Shown here: positions 51,277 through 60,303 of the stretch, in pieces
How positions within the stretch are numbered: the stretch's first letter is position 1
How the letters are laid out: every line of letters starts with the position of its first letter
NCBI RefSeq assembly: GCF_034347385.1
Contig: NZ_CP133777.1
Location: forward strand, 4,086,714 to 4,150,713
DNA from: Actimicrobium sp. CCC2.4
GTDB lineage: Bacteria; Pseudomonadota; Gammaproteobacteria; Burkholderiales; Burkholderiaceae_D
Direction of reading: 5' to 3'
DNA: 64,000 nt
Notes under the pieces: model-generated
Databases searched by the model: none
Told to the model about the DNA's origin: nothing
What the model saw: the letters and a program-made list of their open reading frames with translations, nothing else
Translations under genes and position numbers: made by a program

Positions 51277-54129
51277 ATGATGAAGGAAACCGTATTGTCG
51301 CGATCGATGCGCCTGATGTTCTCAGGCAGCGTCGTCATGGGTCTGGGCATGATCGCCATGCCCGTCCTCGCACAGGAAGCAGCTGCTACACAACGCGTTG
51401 AAGTGACCGGTTCTAACATCCGTCGGGCGCAGGCAGAAACTGCTTCCGCCGTACAGGTCCTGAGCCGTACGGACATCGAGAAATCCGGCAAAGCCAGCGT
51501 TGCTGAATTGCTGCAATCACTCGCCGTCGACAACCAGGGCTCAGTGCCGACAACCTTCGGCAACGGTTTTGCTGCGGGCGCATCGGGCATCTCGCTGCGC
51601 GGCCTCGGTACTGCATCGACGCTGGTGCTGGTCAATGGCCGTCGTGTTGCACCGTATGGTCTGGCCGATGATGGTCAAAAAGTGTTTGCCGACTTGAACC
51701 TGATTCCACTGGAAGCGGTCGAGCGTGTTGAAATCCTGAAAGACGGTGCATCGGCTATTTACGGTTCCGACGCGATTGCCGGCGTCGTCAACGTCATCCT
51801 GCGCAAGGATTACAAAGGCACCACCGCCAAAGTCAGCTACGGTCAGACTACCGGCTACAGCGACGGCAAAGACGTACGCGCCACTATCACCCACGGTTTT
51901 GGCGATATCGATACAGACAAATACAACGTCTTGTTGAATTTTGAATATGGCAACAAGGGCGATGCGAATTACCGTGATCGCAGTGACCGCCGTTATGTCG
52001 GCAAATCCGACTTGCGGCCCTACGGGTTCAGTGCACAGGAAAGCCTCAGTGGCGCCGGTGCGATCATTGACAACAATCTGGCCGGTAGTGCCGTCAATGG
52101 CAACGTCCGCAATCCGAGGACTCTGGATTATTACAACCGCGGCAACCTTGCCGGCGTCGGTTTCACCCGGCTCTTCCCGGGTGCTGCCTGCGGTAATTTC
52201 ACGACCCATCCGCAAGGCGATCCACTCGGTGGCTGCCTGACCGACACGGCGCAACAGTACAACCAGATTCAACCGAAGCAGGAGACCTTTAACTTCTTCG
52301 GCCGTGGCACCCGCCAGATCACCCCGGATCTGCAAGCCTACGTGGAATACAACCTGTACAAAAGCAATTCGGTATCGTCGTCAACACCATCAGGTGTCAG
52401 CGGCAGCGTCGGCTACCCGGGCGGACCTGTCAGCAATGCGTCTGTTGCCCTAGGCGCAGCCCATCCTGACAATCCGTACTTCGGTACAGCGGCACGCTTG
52501 CGCTATTACGCGGCAGATGTCGGCCCGCGCGTGAGCACCATTGACTCGACATTCACGCGTTTGGTCGCCGGCTTGAAAGGCACCCAGGGAGCATGGGATT
52601 TCGATACTGCTTTCCTGTACTCGGAAAACAAAGTTTCGAATGAGCGTACCGGCTATCTGGCACGCGCGGCAACATTTGCACTGCTGAACCCGACGGTAGC
52701 TAACGTCGCTGCAGCCCGTGCAAAAAGTGCTGCCTACGCAGCCCTGCCTGCCGGCACCTACTGGCGTATTGCCGAGAACGCCGGCCTGAATTCAGCGGCT
52801 GTTTATGCAGCACTGTCGCCAGTCGTCAGCAACGACGCCAAGACGCAAGTGACGCAAATCGATTTCAAGGCATCCCGCGAACTCGGCAAGCTTGACGGTG
52901 GCAATATCGGCTTGGCAGTTGGCGGCGAATTCCGTCACGAGTCAGTCAAGCTCGATCCATCAAGCGGCACCGAAACCGGCGACGTCATCGGCCTGGGTTA
53001 CTCCGCTTACAAAGGCAGCCGCAATGTCGGCGCTCTGTATGCAGAGATGCTCGCACCGGTTACTAAATCTCTGGAATTGTCGGCCGCTGTTCGTGCTGAC
53101 CGCTATTCCGATGTGGGCAACGCTTTCACGCCAAAAGTCGGCGCAAAGTGGACCCCCGTGAAGGAATTCGCTATCCGCGGCACCTTGGCTCGCGGCTTCC
53201 GCGCACCGAGTGCAGCTGAAAACGGCGAAGGCGGCCTGGCTGCTTTCTCGAGCGCGATCGATCCTACCCGATGCGCATTGGGCGTGACCTCGGCTTGCTC
53301 ACCAGCGAGCGTCGCTGTCATCACATCGCCTAACAAAAACCTGCAACCAGAAAAATCCGAGAGCACGACCCTCGGTTTCGTCTGGGATCCACTGCCGAAA
53401 ACCAGCCTGTCCCTCGATTTCTTCCAGATCAAACGGAAGAACGAAATCAACCAGGAACAAACGTCGGCTTCGATTGCAGCAGGTCAGGTTTCACGCGATC
53501 CATCGACTGCAACAGCAATTCCGGGTGATCCAGGTGGCATTACTGCCGTGCTCGCAAAGTATGTCAACTCTGCATCCACCACTGTCCAGGGTGCAGACCT
53601 TGACTTCCGTCAGGGCTTTGATTTGGGTACAGGCAACGGCAAGCTGACGGTCGATGCAAAGTGGACGCATCTGTTCAAATTCATGCGCAAGGAAAAAGAC
53701 GGCTCCGAGTATGACTTTGCAGGTACGCACGGTAATTGCGACGTCACCAACTGTATCGGTACGCCAGCAGACCGCGTCAACCTGGGTGCTAGCTGGGAAC
53801 GTGATGCCATTCGCGTTTCGACCATCGTCAACTACCGCGGCAAGCTGGATAACAAGTTGTTCAAGAACGATCCGGCCGGTTGCGCCAGCTTTTTTGCTGA
53901 CGGTACCGACGCGCCTAGTGGCTGCAAACTGGCGTCCTTCACCACGGTCGACTTGAGTTTCCGCTGGTTGGCCAATAAGAACGTCGAAGTCTTTGGCACG
54001 ATCCAAAACCTGTTTGACCGGATCCCACCACTCGATCCACTGACCTACGGTGCCCAGTCGTACAACCCGCTGGACTACAGCGGCGCGCTCGGCCGTTACC
54101 TGAACGTCGGCGTCAAATACAAGTTCTGA
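51277..54129 (+). CDS. TonB-dependent outer-membrane receptor 2
   Basis: A 950-aa receptor, paralog of its neighbours. Signal SRSMRLMFSGSVVMGLGMIAMPVLAQ; TonB-contact region RVEVTGSNIRRAQAE; plug motifs ISLRGLGTASTLVLVNGRRV and VERVEILKDGASAIYGSDAIAGVVNVI; barrel segments LARGFRAPSAAENGEGG and NLQPEKSESTTLGFVWDP. C-terminus LNVGVKYKF ends in Phe. Extra Cys residues (CGNFTTHPQGDPLGGC; CALGVTSAC; CDVTNC) suggest disulfide-tied extracellular loops. GGAG 7 nt before the ATG at 51277 sets the start. Compared with receptor 1 the plug is closest and the loops diverge, suggesting different ligands. Confidence 0.93.
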   Translation: MMKETVLSRSMRLMFSGSVVMGLGMIAMPVLAQEAAATQRVEVTGSNIRRAQAETASAVQVLSRTDIEKSGKASVAELLQSLAVDNQGSVPTTFGNGFAAGASGISLRGLGTASTLVLVNGRRVAPYGLADDGQKVFADLNLIPLEAVERVEILKDGASAIYGSDAIAGVVNVILRKDYKGTTAKVSYGQTTGYSDGKDVRATITHGFGDIDTDKYNVLLNFEYGNKGDANYRDRSDRRYVGKSDLRPYGFSAQESLSGAGAIIDNNLAGSAVNGNVRNPRTLDYYNRGNLAGVGFTRLFPGAACGNFTTHPQGDPLGGCLTDTAQQYNQIQPKQETFNFFGRGTRQITPDLQAYVEYNLYKSNSVSSSTPSGVSGSVGYPGGPVSNASVALGAAHPDNPYFGTAARLRYYAADVGPRVSTIDSTFTRLVAGLKGTQGAWDFDTAFLYSENKVSNERTGYLARAATFALLNPTVANVAAARAKSAAYAALPAGTYWRIAENAGLNSAAVYAALSPVVSNDAKTQVTQIDFKASRELGKLDGGNIGLAVGGEFRHESVKLDPSSGTETGDVIGLGYSAYKGSRNVGALYAEMLAPVTKSLELSAAVRADRYSDVGNAFTPKVGAKWTPVKEFAIRGTLARGFRAPSAAENGEGGLAAFSSAIDPTRCALGVTSACSPASVAVITSPNKNLQPEKSESTTLGFVWDPLPKTSLSLDFFQIKRKNEINQEQTSASIAAGQVSRDPSTATAIPGDPGGITAVLAKYVNSASTTVQGADLDFRQGFDLGTGNGKLTVDAKWTHLFKFMRKEKDGSEYDFAGTHGNCDVTNCIGTPADRVNLGASWERDAIRVSTIVNYRGKLDNKLFKNDPAGCASFFADGTDAPSGCKLASFTTVDLSFRWLANKNVEVFGTIQNLFDRIPPLDPLTYGAQSYNPLDYSGALGRYLNVGVKYKF

Positions 54130-54196
54130 TGCAGCACAATGCATAAGTCAGCCACCTAGCCGGCAACGGCGGGAACCTGATAGCAGCAATATCTTG

Positions 54197-54223
54197 GCCC
54201 GGGACATGTTCCCGGGCTTTTTT
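54197..54223 (+). terminator. Terminator after TonB receptor 2
   Basis: GCCCGGGA, loop CATGT, TCCCGGGC, then TTTTTT: perfect 8-bp stem, 67 bp after the stop. Nearly the same sequence ends receptor 3. Confidence 0.93.
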
Positions 54224-54430
54224 GTTTCCGCGACCTAACCGGGAGAGTCAACCCGATATTGCATTGAGCAGATGACGCGCACCGTGGACTCGCAAGACGA
54301 CAGGGCACGACCAACATGCGCAGATCAAATGGATGCCGGAAGCATCTTGCCAGTCAAACAAGCCGATTGACCGGAAGCTTCAAAATGACAGTCAATGACG
54401 TCACGCGCCGCCCTATCCCCGCAGTCAAAA

Positions 54431-54460
54431 AAATATATTTATATGCTGCCCTGCACAAGA
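54431..54460 (+). promoter_or_regulatory. Receptor-upstream conserved block, copy 3
   Basis: AAATATATTT-AT-ATG-CTGCCCTGCACAAGA, ending 367 bp before the receptor-3 ATG. The variable positions match those seen between copies 1 and 2. Confidence 0.7.
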
Positions 54461-54692
54461 AGTGACAGGTACGCCCTCCTCTCCGGCGGACATAAAGGTC
54501 ATCGCTAAAAAGTATCGCGATGGCTCTTCTCTTACGAAACCATAAAATTCTGGCATTGCCGGTAATGACCAAATATCTGCTCCGGTGGCTTGCCGGAAGC
54601 AGGCACACCAAGCCCGTCAAACCTACTTTTCGTGAATGACAACCATCGTTGTTTTATTGGGCTACAACCATTCATCACTCTGGTTTTGGCAC

Positions 54693-54721
54693 TGACACGG
54701 TCTTGCTTCAAATGGTTTCAT
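54693..54721 (+). promoter_or_regulatory. Receptor-upstream second block (putative promoter), copy 3
   Basis: TGACA-N12-AAATGGTTTCAT, followed by ATATTT, ending 106 bp before the receptor-3 ATG. Confidence 0.45.
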
Positions 54722-54827
54722 ATATTTCACAACATCAATTTCCCAAAGAAATTGCCTGTCGAGCCGGCAATAGCCAGCGAATAAAAATTAGCTTTTAAAA
54801 AAGCACCCCCCCCTGAGGAGTTTGAAA

Positions 54828-57629
54828 ATGATGATGGAAACCGTGTTATCGCGTTCTATACGCCTGATGCTTGCAAGCGGAATGATGATGAGTCTTGGAC
54901 TTTCAGTCACGGCGCAAGCGCAGGAGGCCGCCGCGACGCAACGCGTTGAGGTTACCGGCTCGAGTATTAAGCGGATCGCTGCAGAAGGCGCATTACCTGT
55001 GACAATCGTCACCGCAGCAGAAATTCGCGCGCTGGGTGTCACGTCAGCCGTTGATCTGATTAAAAAATTGACTGCAGTACAGGGCTCAACTGGCGAATCG
55101 GCCTCGGTAGGCGGTGCATCGTATGGCTTTTCAGGGGTATCGATTCATAACATCGGAGAAAGCCGCACGCTGGTCCTGTTGAACGGCCGGCGCCTGGCAC
55201 AATTCGGTGGCCAGACCCTCACCGGTTTTGCAGCTGGCTTTGATCTGAATGCCATTCCGTTATCAGCGATCGAGCGCGTCGAAATTCTGACTGATGGTGC
55301 TTCTGCGCTGTACGGTGCCGACGCAATTGCCGGCGTCGTCAACTTCATTACCAAACACAACTCGACCGATGGCGACATCACGCTGGGCTACTCCGCACCG
55401 GCGAACGGCGCGGTCGAAAAGCGCTTTAGCGCAACTAAGGGTTATGGTTCGATGATCGATGACGGCTTCAATGTCACGATGACATTTGGCCACGATGAGA
55501 GAACTAACTTGAAGTCCGTAGACCGCAGCTTCGCGGATACCGGCAAGCGGACTTTTACTCAGAACGGCAAGAGCTATCAAAAGCAGCAATTTTCACCAAG
55601 CCCGATACCAGCCAATGCGCTCGATGACAATGGACAACTGATTAGCCCGTTTCAAAAGACCACCGGTGCTTGCCCGTCTAAAACGTTTCGTGTCATTGAG
55701 CCTTACAACGATGGCTCCGGGCTAGTTGATGACTACTGCGGCTACGATTTCGTCAAGGATTTGCAAATCTATCCTGAGCGCAAGCGCGACAGCTTCATGG
55801 CATCGATCACCAAGAAAATTGGCGACAATGAAGTCTATGCCGACCTTTTGCTCTCGCGCACTACGCAGATCTCACGGATTGCGGCAGTCCCGGGTGGCGT
55901 CAGCATCCCTGCCGGCTCGGCGCTGCACAATAAATATCTGCTTCCATTAGGTATTACCAACGATAGCCTTGCGTTCTATCGCCTCGCGGACATGGGCCAA
56001 CGTACCAGCAGGGATACGTCCGAATTTTCGAATATCGTGGTCGGGACACGCGGCGTGCTCTCCAGCTGGGACTACAACCTTGCCTACAATCACTCTGAGA
56101 GCAATGTAAAAGGTAATATCTCCGGCTACCCGGGTGCGCTGGCAGTGCGGAAATTAACTTCCAGCGGGCTGCTCGACCCTTTTGTCGGACCTGGTCAGCA
56201 ATCGGCAGCTGCCAACGCGGCCATTGCAGGTGCACGGTACGACGGCTACTGGGATGGCGGGGTATCCAAACTGGATACCTTAACCCTGAACGGTTCGCGT
56301 GAACTGATGCGACTTGCCGGCGGCGCGATGATGCTGGGCATGGGGATCAATTTCAACAAGGAAGCATTCGAATCCAAGCCTAGCTTGTTCGCGCAAGCCA
56401 AGCTATCCGATCCGGTTGCCGGTACGCTGTGCGATGGTACTGCAGCCAATCCCTGCGATCAGCGCTTCGGTGACGAATCCTCCGTACCGCCTTATTCGGC
56501 AAGCCGTATTTCAAAAGGCATCTTTGGCGAACTCATCATCCCATTGAGCAAAACAGTTGAGCTTGGTGCGGCTACCCGTCTCGATAGCTACTCGGACTTT
56601 GGTAGTGCCGTCACAGCAAAAGCAAGCGTACGCTGGACACCGGTCGCTTCCGTCCTGGTACGTGCCTCTGCAGGCAACGGCTTCCATGCACCCACCGTAC
56701 CGCAGGTCAATGGCGTCCAGCAGAGCTATGGCGTTACGAGCAATAAATACACGTGTACCAGCGCACTCCAAGCCACCGCCACTGCGTTTGGTGGAATATG
56801 TCAGCCAGGCAACAAGCAATACGATCTGCTTGCCGGTGGCAATTCCTCGCTTCAGCCAGAGAAATCCAAGCAGGCAACGTTGGGTATTCGTTTCGAGCCG
56901 AATAGCGCATTATCGATGGGTGCGGATCTCTGGCACGTTCAAATCCGTGATGTGTTCGGTCAATTAACGGAAGATCTGGTGTTTGCCAATCCTGGACAAT
57001 TCAATAGTTCATGGACCACCAAGCGGGATACCGGAACCGGCTCCACCTATTTGGCATTTTTGTCGAACAACCAGAACCTGGGTAAGTCGTACTCGACAGG
57101 CCTGGACCTCGACTTCACCGCGCGTGCCAAAACCTCGTTCGGCCAATTGTCATCGCAGTTGAGCGTGACCCACATGCTGCGTGAAGTTACCCAGCTGGAA
57201 AAAAATGGCGCGTATTACTCCGCTCTCGGCAACTTCGCAGAACTGGGCAGCGTCAGCTTCCGCACTCAAGGTCGCCTGACAACCGGCCTGCAAAGCGGTC
57301 AGTTCGCCACCACATTGGCGCTGAACTTCAAGTCCGGTTATCAGGATCAGGCCACCAGTGTCGAGGTACTTGACGCAGCAGGCGCGGCAACAGGGACGGA
57401 GACGATTCGCAAACAAGTCGGCTACTTCAGCACATGGGATGCACAGACCGTCTGGACTCCGAGCAAAACATGGACCGTCACAGGCGGCATCCTGAACGTG
57501 TTTGATCACCAGCCACCGTTCGTCCCGTCGACCTCGGGTGCCAACCGCGGCCAGCAATTTGGCTACGATGACCGTTACTACGATGCACGTGGTCGGACGA
57601 TGTACGTCAACGCGTCCTACAAGTTCTGA
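54828..57629 (+). CDS. TonB-dependent outer-membrane receptor 3
   Basis: A 933-aa receptor, third of the tandem set. Signal SRSIRLMLASGMMMSLGLSVTAQAQ; TonB-contact region RVEVTGSSIKRIAAEGAL, almost the same as receptor 1; plug motifs VSIHNIGESRTLVLLNGRRL (His-Asn replaces the usual Arg-Gly) and IERVEILTDGASALYGADAIAGVVNFI. Cys residues in CPSKTFRV/DDYCGYDF, CDGTAANPCDQ and YTCTS...GGICQ again suggest disulfide loops. C-terminus YVNASYKF ends in Phe. GAGGAG is 7 nt before the ATG at 54828. Its upstream and downstream flanks copy those of receptor 2, so these two are the most recent duplicates. Confidence 0.93.
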   Translation: MMMETVLSRSIRLMLASGMMMSLGLSVTAQAQEAAATQRVEVTGSSIKRIAAEGALPVTIVTAAEIRALGVTSAVDLIKKLTAVQGSTGESASVGGASYGFSGVSIHNIGESRTLVLLNGRRLAQFGGQTLTGFAAGFDLNAIPLSAIERVEILTDGASALYGADAIAGVVNFITKHNSTDGDITLGYSAPANGAVEKRFSATKGYGSMIDDGFNVTMTFGHDERTNLKSVDRSFADTGKRTFTQNGKSYQKQQFSPSPIPANALDDNGQLISPFQKTTGACPSKTFRVIEPYNDGSGLVDDYCGYDFVKDLQIYPERKRDSFMASITKKIGDNEVYADLLLSRTTQISRIAAVPGGVSIPAGSALHNKYLLPLGITNDSLAFYRLADMGQRTSRDTSEFSNIVVGTRGVLSSWDYNLAYNHSESNVKGNISGYPGALAVRKLTSSGLLDPFVGPGQQSAAANAAIAGARYDGYWDGGVSKLDTLTLNGSRELMRLAGGAMMLGMGINFNKEAFESKPSLFAQAKLSDPVAGTLCDGTAANPCDQRFGDESSVPPYSASRISKGIFGELIIPLSKTVELGAATRLDSYSDFGSAVTAKASVRWTPVASVLVRASAGNGFHAPTVPQVNGVQQSYGVTSNKYTCTSALQATATAFGGICQPGNKQYDLLAGGNSSLQPEKSKQATLGIRFEPNSALSMGADLWHVQIRDVFGQLTEDLVFANPGQFNSSWTTKRDTGTGSTYLAFLSNNQNLGKSYSTGLDLDFTARAKTSFGQLSSQLSVTHMLREVTQLEKNGAYYSALGNFAELGSVSFRTQGRLTTGLQSGQFATTLALNFKSGYQDQATSVEVLDAAGAATGTETIRKQVGYFSTWDAQTVWTPSKTWTVTGGILNVFDHQPPFVPSTSGANRGQQFGYDDRYYDARGRTMYVNASYKF

Positions 57630-57696
57630 TGCAACACAGCGCATAAGTCAGCAATATGGCCGGCAACGGCTATAAATTGGGACTGACAACACCTTG

Positions 57697-57722
57697 GCCC
57701 GGGACACGTTTCCGGGCTTTTT
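57697..57722 (+). terminator. Terminator after TonB receptor 3
   Basis: GCCCGGGA, loop CACGT, TTCCGGGC (one G-T pair), then TTTTT. 67 bp after the stop, as for receptor 2. Confidence 0.92.
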
Positions 57723-58060
57723 CATGTCTGCCTGGCTAGCAGTAGAACCCGATACGCAGCGAGTGCCCGCATCGCCGTCTGCTGATTGGACAATTGCGCT
57801 TAACAAGACCCGTAAAAGGACCCTCCCGGCTCCTGAAAATCCTGCCCGCCGAACCGAAATTACTGAGCAATAACCACCACCGACTAGCGCGTAAAATTCG
57901 CTTTCCGATCGCATCGCCCCCGTCTGCGACCTCGATGACTCCATTAAACTAAATAATGTACTGAAATAATTGCCCGAAAGAAAAAAATAGGCCCGCAAGA
58001 ATGCTATTTGACTTATAAAAACGTCGCTATCTCATTGATTAAATAAGGTTTATATTTTTA

Positions 58061-58088
58061 TTGCCACAAGAACGCAGCTATGTATAAT
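58061..58088 (+). promoter_or_regulatory. Sigma-70 promoter of tonB-exbBDD
   Basis: TTGCCA (58061-58066), 16-nt spacer, TATAAT (58083-58088). Predicted 5' leader of about 98 nt to the tonB ATG. Confidence 0.75.
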
Positions 58089-58192
58089 CCTGCCTTGGCC
58101 AGACTGCACGATGCCTGCGGCCCCTGGATCAGAATGCAACCCTACCGGGTTTCGAGACGAAAAAAATGTACTGGTAATGGAGGAGTTAAGGC

Positions 58193-58864
58193 ATGGATTT
58201 CTCGCAGAAAGAACATAACCCCGCGAAAAAATTTGGCGGTCTCGCGGCTGTCATACTTCTGCACTTGTTTATCGTTTATGCCCTGGTATCCGGCCTGGCC
58301 CGCAAAGCGGTCGAAGTCATCACACAACCAGTGGAAACCAAGCTGATCGAAGAGATCAAGCCGCCACCACCACCACCCGATTTGCCCCAGCCGCCACCGC
58401 CACCTAAAATGGTCGCACCGCCACCACCGTTCATTCCGCCACCGGAAATCCAGGTCAGCACGCCGCCGCCAGTCAATGCCATCGTGGCCGTCTCAACGGT
58501 GAAACCGGACAATCCTGTGATGCCTGCGCCGAGCGTACCGGTCAGCACCGCGCCGGCAGTTTCGACGGCACCGTCCGGCCCGCCGGTTGTGGTGGCAGGA
58601 ATCAATGATTTGAACAGCTGCAAACCCGACTATCCGCGTGCGTCACTGATTGCCGAAGAAACAGGCGTTACCCGGGTTGAATTTACAGTGAGCCCGTCCG
58701 GGCAAATGCTGGATGCAAAAATCAAGAAAACCAGCGGTTCGCGCAATCTGGATCGCGCTGCCGTATCAGGCCTGAGCCGGTGCAAGTTCAATCCGGGTAC
58801 ACAGGATGGCAAGGCCGTGCAGTCCACGTTTTCGGTGGAATATGTGTGGAAGCTGGACAATTAG
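58193..58864 (+). CDS. tonB: Energy transducer TonB
   Basis: A 223-aa inner-membrane protein that carries energy to TonB-dependent receptors. N-terminal helix LAAVILLHLFIVYALVSGLA with the conserved His in its middle; proline-rich spacer EEIKPPPPPPDLPQPPPPPK to IPPPEIQ (residues ~55-95) spanning the periplasm; C-terminal TonB domain from CKPDYPRASLIAEETGVTRVEFTVSP to FSVEYVWKLDN. Two Cys (before PDYP and in LSRCKF) are typical of this subfamily. Strong ribosome site GGAGGAG. First gene of tonB-exbB-exbD1-exbD2, placed just after three receptors. Confidence 0.94.
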   Translation: MDFSQKEHNPAKKFGGLAAVILLHLFIVYALVSGLARKAVEVITQPVETKLIEEIKPPPPPPDLPQPPPPPKMVAPPPPFIPPPEIQVSTPPPVNAIVAVSTVKPDNPVMPAPSVPVSTAPAVSTAPSGPPVVVAGINDLNSCKPDYPRASLIAEETGVTRVEFTVSPSGQMLDAKIKKTSGSRNLDRAAVSGLSRCKFNPGTQDGKAVQSTFSVEYVWKLDN

Positions 58865-58945
58865 TAACGCTCTGCCAATCGCTGCAGGTTTGGTTTGGTT
58901 GGATTACATCAAAACGACGTACCCGTTTATTAAATTGGAGAAAGC

Positions 58946-59842
58946 ATGTTTTTATCATCCCGTTTGTCTGCTTTTGCTGCAGCGCTATTGATTTCTGTCA
59001 CTTCTGCAGCCGCGTTACTGGCACCGCAAACGGCGCTTGCCGCTGAATCGGTACCTGTCATGCTGGCCCAGGCCACCACTGAAGTGGCGTCACCAACTGC
59101 AGCACCAATGACCGATCCGGCCGCTGGCACCGCTACGGCGTCGATTGCTCCGACCACCGAGAAAGTCGAAAACCCGTACGGCCTCGACGCTCTCTGGAAA
59201 GGCGGCGACATCGTTGCCCGCGGCACGTTGGTCATCCTTGTGTTGATGTCGATGAGCAGCTGGTACGTGATCATCACGAAGCTGATCGACCAGGTCAAAC
59301 TGGGCGGTCAGGCCGCCGAAGCCGGCAAGAAATTCTGGGATGCCAAGACTGTTGATGCAGGCACGGCTTCGCTGAAAGAAGGCAGCCCGTTCCGCTTCAT
59401 CGCCGAAACCGGCATCAAGTCGACGGAGCACAAGGAAGGTGCATTGCTGGAACATATCGACCTCAACACCTGGGTGACGATGTCCATCCAGCGCGCTGTC
59501 GAAAAAGTGCAAAGCCGTCTGCAAGATGGTTTGGCGTTGCTGGCTACCGTTGGTTCGACCGCACCATTCGTTGGCTTATTTGGTACCGTTTGGGGTATCT
59601 ACAACGCCTTGACCGCCATTGGTATCGCTGGTCAGGCGTCGATCGACAAGGTTGCCGGTCCGGTTGGTGAAGCGCTGATCATGACGGCCATTGGCCTGGG
59701 TGTCGCCGTTCCAGCAGTACTGGGTTACAACTTCCTGGTCCGCCGTAACAAGACCGCGATGGAAAATGTCCGTACCTTCAGCTCAGACCTGCACTCGGTC
59801 CTGCTGTCCGGCGTGATGTCGACCGCAAACAAAAAAGGCTAA
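58946..59842 (+). CDS. exbB: TonB-complex proton channel subunit ExbB
   Basis: A 298-aa MotA/TolQ/ExbB-family protein forming the pentameric proton channel that powers TonB. Signal-like N-terminus (SAFAAALLISVTSAAALLAPQTALAA), an Ala/Thr/Pro-rich periplasmic linker to about residue 75, then three helices: ARGTLVILVLMSMSSWYVIITKLI, LALLATVGSTAPFVGLFGTVWGIYNAL and EALIMTAIGLGVAVPAVLGYNFLV, the latter two being the family signature. GGAGAAAGC precedes the ATG. The stop is 3 bp before exbD1. The extended N-terminus is known in Xanthomonas- and Burkholderiales-type ExbB. Confidence 0.95.
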   Translation: MFLSSRLSAFAAALLISVTSAAALLAPQTALAAESVPVMLAQATTEVASPTAAPMTDPAAGTATASIAPTTEKVENPYGLDALWKGGDIVARGTLVILVLMSMSSWYVIITKLIDQVKLGGQAAEAGKKFWDAKTVDAGTASLKEGSPFRFIAETGIKSTEHKEGALLEHIDLNTWVTMSIQRAVEKVQSRLQDGLALLATVGSTAPFVGLFGTVWGIYNALTAIGIAGQASIDKVAGPVGEALIMTAIGLGVAVPAVLGYNFLVRRNKTAMENVRTFSSDLHSVLLSGVMSTANKKG

Positions 59843-59845
59843 TCG

Positions 59846-60274
59846 ATGGCGATGAATCTCGGCTCTTCGGATAGTGATGAAGACGAGGTGATCGCCACGA
59901 TCAACACGACGCCACTGGTAGACGTCATGTTGGTCCTGCTGATCATTTTTCTGATCACGATTCCAGTGGTAACGCACACCGTCCCGGTGAAACTGCCGTC
60001 CGAAGTCAACATGCCGTACAAGACCAAGCCGGAGAACATCAATCTGGCAGTCAACAAGGATGGCGACATGTTCTGGAATGAGCAGCCGGTAGCAGATACC
60101 ACCGCGCTATTGGCGCGCCTGAAGACAATTGCAGTGATGACGCCGCAACCGGAATTGCATATCCGCGGTGACCAGAACACCCGCTACGAGTACATCGGCA
60201 AGGTGATCCTGACAGCGCAGCGCGCTGGCATTGTCAAAGTGGGGTTCATTACCGAACCGCCACCGCGCAGCTAA
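59846..60274 (+). CDS. exbD1: ExbD 1
   Basis: A 142-aa ExbD/TolR protein. Family block INTTPLVDVMLVLLIIFLITIPV (residues ~19-41) contains the single helix with the proton-carrying Asp27. The periplasmic domain has INLAVNKDGDMFWNEQPV and LHIRGDQNTRYEYIGKVILTAQRAGIVKVGFITEP. It starts 3 bp after exbB, so translation is coupled. Confidence 0.94.
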   Translation: MAMNLGSSDSDEDEVIATINTTPLVDVMLVLLIIFLITIPVVTHTVPVKLPSEVNMPYKTKPENINLAVNKDGDMFWNEQPVADTTALLARLKTIAVMTPQPELHIRGDQNTRYEYIGKVILTAQRAGIVKVGFITEPPPRS

Positions 60275-60303
60275 CCGGCTAACCCGCCAACGAGGAGCAA
60301 GCG

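Larger units (their letters stand above)
54130..54827. other. Intergenic region between receptors 2 and 3
   Basis: 698 bp, no gene. Holds the receptor-2 terminator, then a promoter region homologous to that of receptor 2: the 30-nt block (54431-54460), AAAAAGTATCGC near 54505, CGTTGTTTTATTGGGCTACAACC near 54647, and the second block (54693-54721). Ends in the ribosome site GAGGAG. Confidence 0.75.
57630..58192. other. Intergenic region between receptor 3 and tonB
   Basis: 563 bp without a gene. After the receptor-3 terminator there is unremarkable AT-rich sequence, then the tonB promoter (58061-58088) and the ribosome site GGAGGAG. The 30-nt receptor block is not found here, so tonB is controlled differently. 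Confidence 0.65.

Noticed and set aside
54687..54710. Possible sigma-54 promoter (TGGCAC ... TTGC) before receptor 3
   Set aside because: The gap between the two halves is 10 nt instead of 5, and receptors 1 and 2 lack the TGGCAC.
47312..54827. Fur boxes before the TonB receptors
   Set aside because: I found no GATAATGATAATCATTATC-like sequence; the conserved 30-nt block is unlike it, so iron control is not supported.
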